Source: Zhengitettix transpicula (lineage: Eukaryota; Arthropoda; Insecta; Orthoptera; Tetrigidae). Taken from it: a DNA stretch of 64,000 bases. The position numbers and the translations under genes were made by a program. Positions 44,088-55,475 of the stretch are shown here, piece by piece. Every line of letters starts with the position of its first letter. The first letter of the stretch is position 1. The notes under the pieces are model-generated. The model had not been told where the DNA came from. It worked only from the letters and a program-made list of their open reading frames with translations, and ran no database searches. Where the stretch lies: NCBI GenBank assembly GCA_037074705.1, contig CM073590.1, forward strand, positions 237,262,101-237,326,100. The letters run 5' to 3'.

Positions 44088-44695
44088 ACTAGCTGGGTGC
44101 CCGGCGTTGCTCGTGTACTTATTTATATAAACTCGAAAAAGTATTTAATTGAATACTTAAATATATTCCTTGAGTATTTCAGGATATAATTGTCAATTGT
44201 CACTCAGTCTTCATACATTACGAAATATTACATTGATGAAATTGTTAGCTAGACTCACAACTAATATAGCGCGAAAATTAACTTACATTTTCCCCAAGGA
44301 TGGTAAAGTAATTCGTATTCTTCTTTATTATCGTTCGATGGAGTATTGCTGTATAAAATTATACATTTTATTTAAAAAAATATTTCTGCTTTATTTCATT
44401 CCTAATAAAGGAGATATGTCCTTTGTTCGTTGCGTAGTAACGTCCTTCTCTCGCGTGACGTCATTGTCTCTTGGCGCGCAGTAATTTAATATTTAATGAT
44501 CACGGTTTTTAATTATAATTCTTTCCACCTTTATGCTATGGGTTTGTCACCCTCACAGTACCGGTTCTCGATTTTGGCAGAATACGTATACCAATTTTTG
44601 TTGCATTCTGTCCACGCGATAAAATTTGTATAAAGAACAACGTAAATATATACATACATACATACAAATATACATCCTTTTTTATTATATAGATT
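44088..44695 (+). repeat. TGCCCGGCGTTG-type repeat N5
   Basis: This is a nearly complete copy with both ends: ACTAGCTGGGTGCCCGGCGT and ACATACATACAAATATAC plus TTTTTTATTATATAGAT. It is very similar to N3 and N7 but has only one internal module. The module includes GTGACGTCATTGTCTCTTGG. The 104-residue open frame inside it is not conserved in N3. Confidence 0.88.
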
Positions 44696-44864
44696 AAATA
44701 ACGATGGAAGATTTACCCGGCGAATAGAATTAAGGAAATAATTACGAAAAAGTATCTTTCATTTATAATATTTTCGATAAATAAATAAACGGCAGAAAAT
44801 TGTTTAATAACGAAAAATTAAATATGCCGTCTGTAGTTGGACCTCTCCAGATTTATTAATTTCA

Positions 44865-44945
44865 TATATGAGGTCGCAAAACAAGGACGACACGTCGACA
44901 TATTTAATAAACAAATTACTGAATCAAGGCCGTTTATTTAATTTA
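44865..44945 (+). repeat. PLE-type terminal remnant
   Basis: GAGGTCGCAAAACAAGGACG, then ACACGTCGAC, AATAAACAAATTACTGAATC and AAGGCCGTTTATTTAATTTA resemble the block at 15.28-15.38 kb. The hammerhead-like core is degenerate. Confidence 0.45.
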
Positions 44946-44951
44946 TTCAGA

Positions 44952-45159
44952 ACTAGCTGAGTGCCCGGCGTTGCCCGAGCATTTGGGTAATATTGAGTTT
45001 ATTACAAAGGCTATAAAATTCAATTCAACTGATACATGTATTATATTTAGTTCTTAATACAATGTTATTACAGATATATCGAATGTAATTAATGTTTTTA
45101 CATTTCTTAATTATTTCTTGCACGTCTTATCAGACATGTATTCACCCCTCTGGTTTTTT
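44952..45159 (+). repeat. TGCCCGGCGTTG-type repeat N6, 5' part
   Basis: ACTAGCTGAGTGCCCGGCGT marks the head of the family. The sequence then runs directly into the minisatellite, so the minisatellite probably lies inside this element. No matching 3' end was identified. Confidence 0.65.
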
Positions 45160-46620
45160 TTTCAGCGATCCCCCTACAGCCAGAGAGAAGCTTTATTCCA
45201 GATCCAATTTTTTTTAAAAAAAACTTTATTTACAGATTATATCATTAGGTAAGTTTTTGAGAGATATCCATACAGCCAGAGAGAAGCTTTATCCCAGTTA
45301 TTAAATTTATTAAAAAAAAAATTTTACAGATTATATTATTAGGTAAGTTTTTTAGCGATATCCCTACAGCCAGAGAGAAGCTTATTCCCAGATCTAATTA
45401 ATTTTAAAAACTTTATTTATAGTTCATATTATTACGCACGTTTTTCTGCGATATTCGTACAGCCAGAGAGAAGCTTGATCCCAGTTCGGAATTATTAAAA
45501 AAATTATTTAACCGATTATGTTATTAGGTAAGTTTTTCTGCGATATCCGTACAGCCAGAGAAAATCTTGATCCCAGTTCGGAATTATTAAAACAAAAATT
45601 TAACCGATTATATTATTAGGTAATTTTTTCTGCGATATCCCTACAGCCAGAGAGATGCTTTATCCAAGTTCGAATTAATTTTTAAATTATTTTTTACAGA
45701 TTATATTATTAGGTAAGTTTTTCAGCGATATCCCTACAGCCTAAGAGAAGCTTTATTGAAGTTCCAAATTATTAAAATGAAATTTTTTTACAGATTATAT
45801 TATTAGGTAAGTTTTTCAGCGATATCCCTACAGCCAGAGAGAAGCTTTATCCCAGTTCTAATTAATTTTAAAAACTTTAATTATAGTTCATATTATTACG
45901 TACGTTTTTCTGCGATATTCGTACAGCCAGAGAAAAGCTTGATCCAAGTTCGAATTAATTTTTAATTTTTTTTAACAGATTATATTATTAGGTAAGATTT
46001 TAAGCGATATCTCTACAGCCAGAGAGAAGCTTTATCATATTTCCAAATTATTAAAAAAAAAGTTTTAACAGATTATATTATTAGGTAAGTTTTTCAGCGA
46101 TATCCCTACAGCCAGAGAGAAGCTTTATCCAAGTTCGAATTAATTTTTAAATATTTTTTACAGATTATATTATTAGGTAAGTTTTTTAGCGATATTCCTA
46201 CAGTCAGAGAGAAGCTTTATCCAAGTTCGAATTAATTTTTAAATTTTTTTTACAGATTGTATTATTAGGTACGTTTTTTAGCGATATTCCTACAGCCAGA
46301 GAGAAGCTTTATCGAAGTTCCAAATTATTAAAAAGAATTTTTTTTACATATTACATTATTAGGTAAGTTTTTCAGCGATATCCCTACTGCCAGAGAGAAG
46401 CTTTATCCAAGTTCGAATTAATTTTTAAATTATTTTTTACAGATTATATTATTTGGTAAGTTTTTCAGCGATATCCCTACAGCCAGAGAGAAGCTTTATC
46501 CAAGTTCGAATTAATTGTTAAATATTTTCTACACATTATATTATTAGGTAAGTTTTTCTGCGATATCCCTACAGCCAGAGAGAAGCTTAATCCAAGTTCC
46601 AAATATGAAAAAAAAAACAT
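45160..46620 (+). repeat. Minisatellite, about 16 units of ~93 bp
   Basis: Each unit has CAGCGATATCCCTACAGCC, AGAGAGAAGCTTTATCC, AAGTTCGAATTAATTTT and TTTTACAGATTATATTATTA then GGTAAG. The AGCCAGAGAGAAGC block starts near 45179, 45277, 45368, 45462, 45553, 45645, 45738, 45831, 45924, 46018, 46109, 46200, 46295, 46388, 46481 and 46573. Variant units with TATTATTACG(C/T)ACG recur at about 45430 and 45895, suggesting a five-unit higher-order repeat. Confidence 0.95.
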
Positions 46621-48138
46621 TTTATTTACAGAACATATTTTCACTTAATTTTCACAGTCGTAAAATATAGTAAAAATTATGTTCCATATGATTTATTATA
46701 AAATCGGAAGTCCATGTTGTCCAAGTCGAATTATAACACGCAACTCGGATAAAAACCACTAAAAAAATTATTCTAAGGTTTTTCAATACCGTTATCCTTT
46801 TTAATTACTAAAAAAAGTTTCGGAATCAATCTAGACGTTCGGACTTAAATGAAAACGTTTTGAAAATTATGTTGTGTATTTTATTATAATATATTCAATA
46901 ATTTGGATAGCGTATAAAAAGATAAATAATTAATATTGGAATGAATAATTAACGTTAAATAAATATTGTATTATTTATTAACATGGATCCCATCAAGCCC
47001 ATTATTATTATTATTTGATAATAATTTATTTGACTTCGAATGCTCTGATTATGTGAATTACCTGTAATAATTGGCCAGGAACTTCGTTGTTAATCGCCAA
47101 ACCCTACAGCTATCGCGTGGATTACGTTCTTAACACTATCTACAAGAAGAGATCTTCAGCTCCATTTTTTTTTAAAAAAAATACAAATAAATTAATGTAA
47201 TAGGATTATTTCCGCGTTTATAGTTTTGCTATTCTCGTCCGCGCTAAGAGTTTCAGTTTAAGCCGTATTATTTATATAGTCACTTGGCTCAGTTGGTTCT
47301 GTATTGTTAAATCTTGGCTCGCATTACGGTCTGCCAGATGTGCCTTTCATTTCTCTTCTTCCCAGTGTCCTCTCTGACTCCATCTCTCTCTCTCTCTCAC
47401 ACTCGATGTTTTCTCTTCTCCGGTTTTTTTGTATTTGTCTGCTGCGTGAAAGCGTATTATTTATGAAAGCTCATAACTTGCAATGTGTATGACCCGCAAT
47501 ATGCGCCTCTTAAATGAAGTTCATTCATTTTAACAGGGTTTAGTGTCCATCCCTTTTATAAAACCTTCAACCGTCTCTTCCTGCCTTAGTGGTTCTTTTT
47601 TTAAAAAAAGCAAAAAGAAAACGTAATATTTCATCCAGGGTTTATTATTCCTTACAAACCAATGCGTTTCGTCATTCTCACGTTATATTTGAAAGGAATT
47701 CAAATATGAGGAGACAAAGAACATTTAAAGAAAATCGAATTTTTTTCATTACTTTGTAATGTGACGTGAAAACGTAAAAACAAATCCGTTTTATGGGTAA
47801 TTGTCTGTTTATATAAAGAGCAATAAAAATTATTAGCCCCGATATTTTTTCTCATTTATACATAATAACTTAATTGCACCCAAATTTTCTTTATTCACAA
47901 CTTTCTGCTGTATTCACCATTGTTTTTCTGTGTAACATTAAGTTTATAGTCTTAATTGAACCTCTTATATTTATTCTGCACTATTTTCTTCTCACCGTCA
48001 CTTTTTATCCATTCCAGCAAAATATTTTTTCACAGTTCTTTATAATATGCATTCGGGTTTTTCTATTTACTCCTTCCACCTTCAATGAATTCTGAGAATT
48101 TATCACAATACCTGTCAGTTAAATCAACGTATATCTAC
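46621..48138. other. AT-rich stretch without recognised feature
   Basis: No gene or shared repeat. A short CT repeat lies at about 47381-47400. Confidence 0.4.
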
Positions 48139-49167
48139 TGTAATACTAATTAAAGGCCATTAATGATTTTAATAATTGGATAGTTATGGTAGATTGTTAG
48201 CGGTACCAATTTTTCAAAGACAACACTGTATAGGCGAGCTTCGTAGTGGGCTGCGAGCGCTTTCTGGAAACAGTCGGTCTGGTGTTGAAGTCGGGTGTGG
48301 AAGTCAGAAAACCTAGAGGCGAACAACGAACAGCGTGGCCGGCATATAGATCAATCCGAGAAGGTTACAATGCAGGACAAACCCTAGAAAACCTGCATCA
48401 GGTAGGTCGGGCATTGGGTACTTGTCCCACGTCCTTCCGATAGCGGGAGAGGAGTTTGGTGTGGGGACGCAGCATTCCCTTCTCCGTGCCTCGACCAGTT
48501 TAGGAGGCAGCTCGCTCACTATTCCAATGGGAGTAGCGGACAACTATTACCGTATGCCCAAGGAATCCAAGTGAGAAGGTTACCATTTTTAGAATTCGAG
48601 TATAAAGTTTTGGACATTGAAATACATTGTAAAACTGCAAGGAGTAACTTAATAATCAGCGCCACATTAAAATTTCTACGAGTACCGAGACCGTCATCAG
48701 TTCCACACAGAGACAATTTTGTAACAATCTGTCTAACTAATAATGCAGAGGCGAGCAGCAGTTCCAGTTCCCACAGGAGAGACTCGAAAGCTACGACCGT
48801 GTTTTGTACAGTCACGTGTAGAGTCAGTGATTTCATGGCCTGTTAGTGTGAATTGTGAGCCCGAGCCCAGGAGAGTTAAGTCTGGTACCAGCCAAATATA
48901 TTGTAAGTACAAACAAATTTAAGTAAGTTTTTGTAAACGATAATTAAATGTAAAGTCGTCAGATTTCGCTTTCTCGTTTTGTTTTGATTGTTTACCTTAT
49001 TAGTTTGTAAATTCTATGATTGTGTAACGTAAATATAAAGGTTGTTTCTTTACTTATAGCAGGCCCAGGTAAATGACCCTGAGAAAAGAGTTGTAAAATC
49101 TCCAAATATTAAGATGTAATTAATCTATATAATTAATTAAGATGTAATTAATCTATATAAAATGTTA
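48139..49167 (+). repeat. LTR-like repeat, copy 2 (with nested insertions)
   Basis: This has TGTAATACTAATTAAAGGCC at the start, GTTAGCGGTACC, ACGAACAGCGTGGCCG, AGAGTCAGTGATTTCATGGCC-type, AAGTCTGGTACCAGCC, TTGTAAGTACAAAC, CAGATTTCG and CCCAGGTAAATGACCCTGAG blocks in the same order as copy 1. CTGCGAG copy 13 lies inside it and repeat N7 truncates or interrupts the 3' end. Open frames at 48519-48846 cover this repeat and are not genes. Confidence 0.6.
48365..48563 (-). repeat. CTGCGAG-family copy 13, internal fragment
   Basis: Minus-strand segment from the GGGCATACGG block to CCTGCATT. Both the 5' palindromes and the 3' end with poly-A are absent. It is nested within LTR-like copy 2. Confidence 0.88.
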
Positions 49168-49756
49168 TCTATATAATAAAAAAGGATGTATATTTGTATG
49201 TATGTATGTATGTATGTATTTACGTTGTTCTTTATACAAATTTTATCGCGTGGACAGAATGCAACAAAAATTGGTACACAAATTCTTCAAAACACGAGAA
49301 ACGGTACTGTGAGGGTGAGAAACGCCTAGCATACATGTGGAAAGAATTATAATTAAAAACCGTGATCATTAAATATTAAATTACTGCGCGCCAAGAGACA
49401 ATGACGTCACGCGAGAGAAAGACGTTACTACGCAACGAACAAAGGAAATATTTCCTTTATTAGGAATGAAATAAAGCAGAAATATTTTCTTCAGCAATAC
49501 TCCATCGAATGGTAATAAAGAAGAATACGAATTACTTTACCATCCTTGGGGGAAAATGTAAGTTAATTTTCGCGCTATATTAGTTGTGAGTCTAGCTAAC
49601 AATTTCATCAATGTAATATTTCGTAATGTATGAAGACTGAGTGACAATTATCAATTATATCCTGAAATACTCAAGGAATATATTTAAGTATTCAATTAAA
49701 TACTTTTTCGAGTTTATATAAATAAGTACACGAGCAACGCCAGGCACCCAGCTAGT
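49168..49756 (-). repeat. TGCCCGGCGTTG-type repeat N7
   Basis: Inverse of N5 with both ends: ATCTATATAATAAAAAAGGA on the left and GGCACCCAGCTAGT on the right. It contains CAATGACGTCACGCG. It lies at the 3' end of LTR-like copy 2. Just upstream a 28-bp segment with GATGTAATTAATCTATATAA is tandemly duplicated (about 49112-49160). Confidence 0.88.
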
Positions 49757-51258
49757 CTATGTAATAAAAGTAAATTGTATTGTAAAGTTTAAAGAATGTC
49801 GTAATCATTTTGCAGTTCATCGATTTAATAAAAAATTGTAAATTTCCCCTCGTAGGAATCACGTCACTATCTTTCTATGGACAGGCTCAAAAGTAGGTCT
49901 CCGTCGTTTGTAACTGTAGAAAATACAGACATTCTGTTTTGTTTAATAAATCACTCAATTTTGTTTAATTAATTATTAAGCCGCTATTTGTTATTCATTA
50001 AATACATTTTATAAAAAGAAATGACTTGAATTTTTTTGCCTTCAATAACACTAATATAAAATTTTTTTAAAACATAGTTAATAATTCAGTTTGAAAAGGT
50101 AATCTTTAAGGGGGGGAAGTTAAGATTTGAATTTTTTTTGCACTTGTAGAAATATTATACGGGTATTAACAGAATGACGTAAAGAAGAGTAAGAATATTT
50201 ACATGTGAAACAACGACGCATGAAGAATAATTTTTAGTAACGGTAAGTGCCACTAATAAGGTAATCTACTGAAATGTAGATGACTTTAAACAAAGGGCAG
50301 ATTAACGAATGGGAAAGAATAACTTGTAATTGCAGCAGCTGGTCGGTTGCCCGCGGGTTACTGTCGTGATTGCATGGCGGTGAAACCGTGTTGGACTTCT
50401 ATGCCTCATCAAATAATTCAGAGGTTAGACGCCTTTGGGGATCTGTAAAGCAGTCTTTGTGATGAACGAAATTGATTGATCGATCTAGAAATATTAATTT
50501 TAAGGAAAAATTCAGGTAAATAAATCCAGGAAAGGGAAAATTGTTGTAGAAAAATGACCGGTGACGACAGGTTCATCGTTTAGAACAGTAAGAAAACTGT
50601 TGATCTGGAGTGAAACTTAGAGCTATGTTATGGGAGTTTATGTTACTGATGAGAGCTGAGTCTTTAATTTCACTTCTTCTCTTTTAACGTTGCCTCTAGT
50701 TGGCATTAGTCTAGCTGTATTTAAGACATTATGGATGAAATAATAATCCCCAAGGAAGAAGTATCGGAGGAACATAGAGAGCGTCAACCCAGTCTACTCA
50801 GTGAAAGATCTCCACAGTTCCAGTCTTCATGAATGTCAGCTATCACAAAGCAGAAAAAAAAACAGAAAAGGTCTCTGTAAAAAAAAATCCCCAATGGGTC
50901 ATCCATATTTTAGTAAAAAAAATGGCCCTGTCAATTGTTATAAAAATGTTGACACCCTGTACGCCTGATAAGTTGTAAATTTAATTTAATTTAATTCAAG
51001 TCGAATCCTGTTCCTCTTCACGTACAAGGCGCAGTTTAAACTCGGCGTGACATTAGCGTGAAGTCACCAGAGATCTCGGCGCCATTATGCAAATGTGCTG
51101 CACTTAGGAAGGGAAAGGGAGTCGTAGCCAGCAGCTACAGAAGCAGACGGTAACACTTGGTAACTGAGTATTTTATTTAAACGCTTATGAAAGTCATTTC
51201 TGGGAAAGTCCTGCCAGTCTGACAGTTTAGTCTCATTTACTTTCAGTGAGGTTTTACC
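49757..51258. other. Unassigned sequence
   Basis: AT-rich overall, with a slightly GC-richer block at about 51000-51200. No gene or repeat recognised. Confidence 0.4.
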
Positions 51259-51859
51259 TTGATTTCATGGCGATACAAAGTTTCGGTCTTTTGCCGCCCC
51301 GTAACAAACTTCTTCCCTGAAGATAAAGAATTTTTCTCAGACACTATCTCTGTGGGGGATCCTTTCACTATTCCTGGCTGCTCTAACAAAAATTTACTTC
51401 ACATTAATTCTCACTTAGAAACGTATAAATTGCTTTTTACAAATTTCCACGTTATTAATCTAATTTACCACCCCCAAAGAATCCAAACATTCCAGTTATA
51501 CTTGTGTGTGGATGGTCCATTCCACCATTTTATTAAAGAAACGCCTTTTATATGGATTATATTTCAAATGTTTCGTATTAAATCCAACGTCAATAACATT
51601 TAATATACAAACAGATTCATTGGAAATCGGCGATATCTCTGATCCCCTATTAGTGAACCAGCTTCTTTGGGTTGATGATAATATCGTAGCTTTTGTTTAC
51701 TTTTCTTCAATCGTGATATTAACTTTTCACCCACTTATCCTGGTCTTCTTGACGGTATTTGACTATTTAATAATATATTTTAATTTATTTACTGAGTTTC
51801 TGGAGTTCCATAATCCGTTTTCTTATTCAGGTTCAATTAATCTGTATAACACTATATAA
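51259..51859 (+). other. Two overlapping open frames, unrecognised
   Basis: Frames of 114 residues (51259-51603) and 117 residues (51506-51859) overlap in different phases. The first is neutral in composition; the second is strongly hydrophobic at its C-terminal half. I recognise no family, no signal peptide and no splice context. They may be remnants of a frameshifted retroelement gene, or chance. The sequence just downstream (about 52005-52060) resembles the 3' end of the PLE-type fragment at 61.5 kb. Confidence 0.2.
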
Positions 51860-52222
51860 ATCTAATATAATAAATTTTCTTATCTACGTATTCTCTAACT
51901 CTTAATTATATTTTATAATTTTTTACACTTTATCAATCAAAAGTTAATATATATGTTTAATTTTTTACAATATTGCCATTTTTTATTATTATTCACGGAT
52001 TTAATAATCTTTTTGGTGTGTCCTATTACATCAAAAGAGGACTAACGGAATTTATTAATAAATCATATTAATGAATTTTTCAGTTTTAAAGTTATGGTTT
52101 CGTCTACTAAAATATTTAATTACATAAGCAGTTCGCATTTCACGACTTTTTCTCTTTTATAAGGCGCTAACATAACAGTTCTCTTTCATTTTTGTTCTCA
52201 ACCTATTTTCAGAAAACATCTT
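51860..52222. other. AT-rich unassigned sequence
   Basis: The GAGGACTAACGGAATTTATT block near 52036-52055 is similar to AGAGAGCTAATGGAGAATAA at 61.56 kb. Confidence 0.35.
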
Positions 52223-52679
52223 CTGAATTAAGGTTCCCACAAGCCGAGGCACCTCGGCCTGTTCTGAGAGGTGTTTGTTCCGGGGTCGCAGACCTTGGGC
52301 ATACGGTAAGAGTTGTCCGCTATTCCCATTGGAATAGTCGGCCAGCTGCCTCCTAAACTGGTCGAGGCACGGAGAAGGGAATGCTGCGTCCCCACAGCAA
52401 ACTCCTCTCCCGCTATCGGAAGGGCGTAGGACAAGTACCCAATGCCCGACCTACAAGATGCAGGTTTCTCTAACGTTTTCCCTGCATTTCTTTAGGCGAA
52501 TGCCGGGTAGGATCCTTAAAATATAGCCCGGGGGCCCTAGTTAACCCTTGGTTACCTTCCTCTACCCTTCCGCATCCCCCCTTTCAAATCCCTTCCTATG
52601 CTATTAAAGGGGAGTTGCCCAATGTGGATCACCCTCATGTAGCCTGTTGCCCTAAAAAAAATAAAAAATTAAAAAAAAC
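52223..52679 (+). repeat. CTGCGAG-family copy 14, 5' truncated
   Basis: This starts at TGAATTAAGGTTCCCACAAG and ends GTTGCCCTAAAAAAAATAAA. Hairpin CTATTCC/GGAATAG is intact. No target-site duplication was identified. Confidence 0.93.
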
Positions 52680-53318
52680 AATTAACGTCTGTGAAATGAA
52701 ATGAAACCTGCACGATTATTCTATGAGACTGATTCACACTCTTAAAAAAAGGAGTTTATTATGTAGCATTCCTTTTGTTATCTGGAATGTAATAAAAATG
52801 TTTCTAAATACTATAATTCCAGTAAATATATCCCGGAACAAAAATTAATGTAAATGTAAATTATTTTCGACAACAAAAAATTTTTAATCAATAGCTGAGA
52901 TGTTTGATTTAATGTGAAGCATCTCTGGAATTGTCTCTGGTGTCAATGTCTGAAATCTTAGCATTTTGCCAATTAAATGTAGTGTAATAATGAATCAAAT
53001 AGTTTGTCTTTAATTTGTCCCACGTTTTGGTGCCATTTTGTAATATTTAATAAGGTAGCTTCAAATAAAAAGATTATATTTTTTAAACAACAAACAAATT
53101 TATTTTAATACTTGAACAATTTTACAATTTAAAATAAAAAAGATTTCATTCTCTCAAGGGTCTCAACTGGGGTGTGATAACGGTGAATCATACAAAACTA
53201 ATTAAAGAACACAAAAATTAGATTTAAAAGGAAATATTTACTCGTCTAAACATAGACGAAATTTGCTTATCGACGACATTAATACTAAAAGATGGATTCT
53301 ACTTTAAACAATTTTTTT
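52680..53318. other. AT-rich stretch without recognised feature
   Basis: A minus-strand block near 52900-52980 (GATGCTTCACATTAAATC read on minus) is similar to the PLE 3' coding region at 40.3 and 55.15 kb and may be a further decayed copy. Confidence 0.4.
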
Positions 53319-54108
53319 ATCTATTTATATATATATATATAAAAATGAATTGCTGTTCGTTAGTCTCACTAAAACTCGAGAACGGCTGAACGGATTTATC
53401 TTATCTTAGTCTTGAAATGTTCGTGGAGGTCTAGGGAAGGTTTAAAAGGCGAGAAAAAATCGAATAATTTTCGGGAAAACCCTAAAAACAGCCCTTTTCT
53501 ATTTCCCATACAAACGTTTTCTAAATAAAATACAAATCTACACCAGTCGAGAAATTTTCACCAAATTTCGTACACGTGTTCTTTGCGACCAGGAAACAAA
53601 CACTGTCGGGGTGAGACGCGTCTTCCACCCCCAGAAGCGGGGGTGGAAATATTTAAACATACTAAAACAGCCGATATTTGAGTCGGATAAATATTTTTAG
53701 GGGTCAAAGATATTGATAGTGTTTCTACCAATGTTATCTGAATACAATTTTCATCCCCTACGCCCTGTGAAAAGGACAACCTTCGGGTTTGGGGTGGAGA
53801 TGCTTTACAGTAAAATAACGCCAATACAACCGAGATTGGAGTCAAATCAAAGGTTATGGAAGTCACTGTGTTTAGTTACGACATTCAAATTGGCATTTAC
53901 CCCTCAGATGCAGGGGTAGCGGGGTGCAAATTTTGGAACATGCAAACACGGCAGGTATTTGCGTTGAAGAAATATTTTTCAGAGTTAATTATAATGATTA
54001 GGGTTCGAGTAGCGTTACATAAAAATTGCGCAAAAGCAGCCGAAATTGGAGTCATATCGGGGGTTATAGATAAATGACATCTCGGGCAACGCCGGGCACC
54101 CAGCTAGG
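53319..54108 (-). repeat. TGCCCGGCGTTG-type repeat N8
   Basis: On the minus strand it starts CTAGCTGGGTGCCCGGCGTT and ends CATTTTTATATATATATATA. Internal blocks include GATGTCATTTATCTATAACC near the head and, near the tail on the plus strand, GAATTGCTGTTCGTTAGTCT and CTCGAGAACGGCTGAACGGA. It is related to N4. Open frames on both strands are repeat shadows. Confidence 0.8.
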
Positions 54109-54883
54109 AACGATATCTGACTTTTATCTTTTAATTCGGTTTACAAAATTTATTGTTTCTTTTGTTACTTACGGCTGCCCAGGTTACTTTTAACTTTCGA
54201 AGCACAGTGACGGTTTTGTTTCACAGATTCTATTGAACTCACAGATTCTAATTTAAATGTTTCTATTTCAAAATCAGGAACCAGGAACCCCTGCTTCGTC
54301 TCTCCCTCGCTCGGTTGAGTCACTCACAGCTTGCCCAGCTTACTGCAGGTTTCTAGTTCTGCTTGCGTAAATGTAAATGTTTGGTCTCGTCTCTTTCAAC
54401 TTGACCAACGCTCCCAGCCAACTCCAGACTCAAGTTTTTAATATAATCTCTCGTATATTTTCAAAACAATCTTTGCTCAAACAACCTTCCAGCCAAACTC
54501 AAGACTGAACTTTTTAATATAATGTCTCGTCGATTTTCAAACGATCTGTGTTCGGCACAACCTTCCAGCCGACTCAAGACTCGAACTGTCCTCTACCAAA
54601 TCATAACGCGAACTGGCTTCCTGTCTCGTAAATTTTGAGCGCGCATTCTTCTTCCGCCAAAACAACATTACTCTCCTTCATTGTCGCTTGTAGTGTTCGG
54701 TACCGCCGTCAATAATGTTTCTCCAACAATTTAGATTATCAATTAAATTAATGCCTTAATTAATAGGCATTACAGTATGTTTGCAAAATAATAATATTAT
54801 TAATATATTATTAGTTTTAACAGTTATAACGATATGATATCTATTTAAATTAAATGATGAAAGTAGCAGAGTTTTTTTTATAA
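54109..54883. other. Unassigned sequence
   Basis: Related pieces with CAACCTTCCAGCC, CTCAAGACT and TTTTTAATATAATNTCTCGT occur two to three times at about 54405-54620, a loose tandem repetition of about 70 bp. No gene recognised. Confidence 0.4.
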
Positions 54884-54918
54884 ACACAACGTTTCGTCCC
54901 CAATGACATCTTCAGGTG
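54884..54918 (-). repeat. Hammerhead-like PLE motif
   Basis: On the minus strand ACACCTGAAGATGTCATTGG then GGACGAAACGTTGTG. CTGAAGA and GAAAC flank a GTC/GAC helix. Confidence 0.55.
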
Positions 54919-55029
54919 TATGGATATAAGAATAATAAAAAATTAAAACTGACGTGCGAATTCTGTCTAAAAGACTGCTAATTTTATTATATTAGTTTTA
55001 CTATTATATTATTCTTACAATATATAATT

Positions 55030-55245
55030 ATTTTACACGTTTCAAGGAACATGTGTCTAATATCAAACTTCCCATTGATAAACAATCTGTAGTCTCCAAA
55101 CATATCTAAACATACATTTGATTGGCAAAATGCTAAGATTTTAGACAATTCCAGAGATGCTTCACATTAAATCAAACATCTCGGCTATTAATGTACAAAC
55201 AGACACTATTAAAGTCAACAATTGCTATGATCCCTTATTATTACG
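55030..55245 (+). pseudogene. Penelope-like element C-terminal fragment, frameshifted
   Basis: This is a close nucleotide match to the PLE coding end at 40.2 kb, from CAAGGAACATGTGTCTAATA to CAATTGCTATGATCCCTTAT. Relative to that copy it has small deletions (after CCAAACATATC near 55105 and around 55140-55150) that break the frame, so no continuous reading frame remains. It encodes part of the region just downstream of the GIY-YIG motif. Directly downstream lies the matching 3' region. Confidence 0.75.
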
Positions 55246-55475
55246 TTGAACCTTCTACTTTCCCATTGTCGTTGCTCCCTTATTGTTACGCTAACCATTC
55301 GGTTCTCCCATTATCGTCGCGTTTTCGTCGCTTTTGAGTTTTCTCAACTGACCAGTGCAGTTGAGTTCGCTCTAGGCTCTTCTCAGCACCTGACGAAAGG
55401 AACAAGGATCCAAGAAACGTTGAGTAGTATTTATATTATCTTTTTTTTTGTCTGAATTGGTTATCTTCCTTATTC
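55246..55475 (+). repeat. PLE 3' region with hammerhead-like motif
   Basis: This has TTCCCATTGTCGTTGC, CGCTCTAGGCTCTTCTCAGC, CACCTGACGAAAGGAACAAG...AAGAAACGTTGAG (55387-55421), TATTTATATTATC and TTTTTGTCTGAATTGGTTATC-type blocks. The 69-residue open frame across it is a shadow. Confidence 0.8.

Noticed and set aside
51259..51859. A frameshifted membrane-protein gene
   Set aside because: No recognised domain, no conserved partner, and the hydrophobic part arises from TTT/TTA-rich sequence.
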